DNA of 50,477 bases from Propionibacteriales bacterium (lineage in GTDB: Bacteria > Actinomycetota > Actinomycetes > Propionibacteriales > Nocardioidaceae). The notes beneath the pieces are model-generated. The model saw nothing but the letters and a program-made list of their open reading frames with translations, was not told where the DNA came from and ran no database searches. Below, piece by piece: positions 49,283-50,477 of this stretch (positions are counted from its first letter, which is position 1; the number at the start of each line of letters is the position of its first letter). The stretch lies in the NCBI GenBank assembly GCA_026392415.1, contig JAPLCC010000032.1:1-50477 (forward strand). The letters are read 5' to 3'. Position numbers and translations under genes: made by a program.

Positions 49283-50079
49283 CAGACCTGGAGCGCGCAA
49301 TGGTCGCGCAAGGCCTCAAGGACCTCATGGACCTCGCGCCGTTCAATGCGACGACGCTCTACGCCGTCGCGCCCGATCTGGCTGGTCGTCTCAATCAGGA
49401 CGGTGCTGGCCGGGACCAGGACCAGGCGCTCGACAACTTGTGGCGCACCTTCGACCTGGTCGCCCGCCAGGTGAACCACAAGGACCGACTGCACCTGCTT
49501 GCGGCACAGGCGGCGCTGGGTGCGACCGACTTCAACCCGGCAGTCACAGCGCGGCTCGCCAAGGTGTACTTCGAGCAGAACCCGTCCGGCAGGGCTGACG
49601 GTGAACTTTCCGCTGCAAGGTCTGCCCGTCGTTGGGCCTACAAGGGATTCGACCTGGTTGCCGAGTACCTGGCCTCGACGTTGGTGCAGAAGGTGGGCAG
49701 CGTTGGCGTCACCGTCTGGGTGGAGGGCGACCGCTCGATCTCGCTCGGTTTCACCTTCAAGGGTGACGCGGACATGGACGACATGCGCGTCTACACCTGG
49801 GACGAGGCGGACGCAGAGGATGCGTGTCTGGTCGAGATCGTGCGCTCGGACATCCCGACATTATCGGGCGGGCTGCGAATTGACCCGCGGTCGATGAGTG
49901 ATCGGCGGATCGTCCACCTGCACTGGACCGGCGAGGTGATGCCGCTCTACGTGCTGACGACAGGCGCGTTGGATTGCGGGGGCTCGGTGACGTATTCAGT
50001 CATCGGGAAGAACGCGATGATCGCCTGGCAATCCGAGGGTCCCGGTGCATCCGTGCCGTTGGATCACTCAGACGTCTGA
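49279..50079 (+). CDS. Hypothetical protein, member of a local family (copy 2)
   Basis: The 266-residue protein starts MTDLERAMVAQGLKDLMDLAPF (ATG 49279). A helical half to about residue 130 includes KDRLHLLAAQAALG and the motif RSARRWAYKGFDLVAEYLAS near residue 111; a beta-rich C-terminal half follows. The motif recurs in the next gene and, less clearly, in the gene at 47850. There is no signal peptide, membrane span or named domain. GTG at 49243 is an in-frame alternative, but ATG 49279 is coupled to the upstream ORF. Function unknown. Confidence 0.7.
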   Translation: MTDLERAMVAQGLKDLMDLAPFNATTLYAVAPDLAGRLNQDGAGRDQDQALDNLWRTFDLVARQVNHKDRLHLLAAQAALGATDFNPAVTARLAKVYFEQNPSGRADGELSAARSARRWAYKGFDLVAEYLASTLVQKVGSVGVTVWVEGDRSISLGFTFKGDADMDDMRVYTWDEADAEDACLVEIVRSDIPTLSGGLRIDPRSMSDRRIVHLHWTGEVMPLYVLTTGALDCGGSVTYSVIGKNAMIAWQSEGPGASVPLDHSDV

Positions 50080-50124
50080 CTGCACCCACATCGCGAAGAG
50101 CGACGGCCCTGCCCCCCCGTGGCC

Positions 50125-50130
50125 GATACT
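50125..50130 (+). promoter_or_regulatory. GATACT -10-like box, leaderless
   Basis: GATACT ends 6 nt before the ATG at 50137. The first base differs from TAnnnT. No Shine-Dalgarno sequence is present. Confidence 0.35.
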
Positions 50131-50136
50131 TGGGAC

Positions 50137-50373
50137 ATGGCGAAGCTTCGCGTCCACCAGATCGAAGATGACCTTCGTGCGCTGTGGGAGTACGCGCCAC
50201 TAGCAACCCGTGACCTTGCTGAGAAGGGGCCGACTCTCCATCGCGCGCTCATGGTTGCTCTTCGATTGCATCCTGAAAGGGTGTTCGGGCTGCACGGCGT
50301 CGATCGACGCTTTGAAGCGTTCGCTCACGCCAACGGCAAGGAGCACCGACGATCCGCCCGTCGCTGGGCATAG
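50137..50373 (+). CDS. Hypothetical protein, local family (copy 3), cut by an in-frame TAG
   Basis: The 78 residues (MAKLRVHQIEDDLRALWEYAP... ending RRSARRWA) stop at TAG 50371-50373. The same frame stays open past the TAG to the window end, encoding HGARKVAEHIALYTTDVVG and more, which aligns with YKGFDLVAEYLAS... of the preceding gene. The TAG stands where the neighbour has TAC (Tyr). It is therefore a disrupted or recoded copy rather than a short gene. The rest lies beyond the window. Function unknown. Confidence 0.65.
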   Translation: MAKLRVHQIEDDLRALWEYAPLATRDLAEKGPTLHRALMVALRLHPERVFGLHGVDRRFEAFAHANGKEHRRSARRWA

Positions 50374-50477
50374 CACGGTGCCCGCAAGGTCGCCGAACAC
50401 ATTGCCCTGTACACGACCGACGTTGTTGGCGTCGCGACCATTTCCCTCAGATCTGACGATGACTCAGTGCGAGTGAC

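Overview
The window is very GC-rich and comes from an actinobacterium, most likely Nocardioides or a close relative in Propionibacteriales. The evidence is the gene order argS-lysA-hom-thrC-thrB-rho-rpmE-prfA-prmC-Sua5-wecA-atp, an actinobacterial Kgd (fused E2-like and E1 2-oxoglutarate enzyme), a MeaA-type B12 mutase, the DUF6104 gene next to kgd, and many leaderless promoters in which a TAnnnT -10 box lies 6 to 9 nt before an ATG or GTG. No prophage, insertion sequence or CRISPR array was seen.

Layout. 1-4.5 kb: the end of a malic enzyme, a zinc-type dehydrogenase, a DHA2-type drug exporter and a PhaC-like hydrolase. 4.5-7.7 kb: a lipid desaturation cassette, with a TetR regulator divergent from a ferredoxin-type reductase and a membrane fatty-acid desaturase, and two related palindromes in the shared control region. 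7.7-17.6 kb: small and hypothetical genes, kgd, a lipoprotein and LCP enzyme pair, rnhA, purT and an esterase. 17.6-31.1 kb: tRNA-Arg(CCG) divergent from argS, then the lysine/threonine genes hom-thrC-thrB with a convergent soxR, then rho, rpmE, prfA, prmC, the threonylcarbamoyl-AMP synthase and a WecA-like transferase. 31.1-39.4 kb: the ATP synthase operon, two AtpI-like membrane proteins followed by atpBEFHAGDC and a DUF2550 gene. 39.4-46.6 kb: a SWIM-SNF2 helicase and a cob(I)alamin adenosyltransferase on the minus strand, a STAS protein, the B12-dependent mutase meaA, a cysteine-rich mini-protein and ferritin. 46.6-50.5 kb: an accessory-looking tail of hypothetical genes, several of which share regulatory DNA or a protein segment.

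The most unusual observations are these. (1) atpH is split by an in-frame TAG. (2) At the right end there is a cluster of related unknown proteins. Two of the genes share a duplicated leader in which a hairpin touches the ribosome-binding site, one gene sits behind a 27-codon upstream ORF, and a third is cut by a TAG where its neighbour has a tyrosine codon. (3) A SoxR box lies in a 19-bp -35/-10 spacer that points at hom. (4) An IdeR-like iron box precedes the cysteine-rich mini-protein and ferritin. (5) Twin GTGYAC-N4-GTRCAC operators control the desaturase cassette. TAG is used as a normal stop elsewhere (rpmE, atpC, the DUF2550 gene, meaA), so general amber recoding is unlikely. The two internal TAGs are mutations, sequence errors or local recoding.
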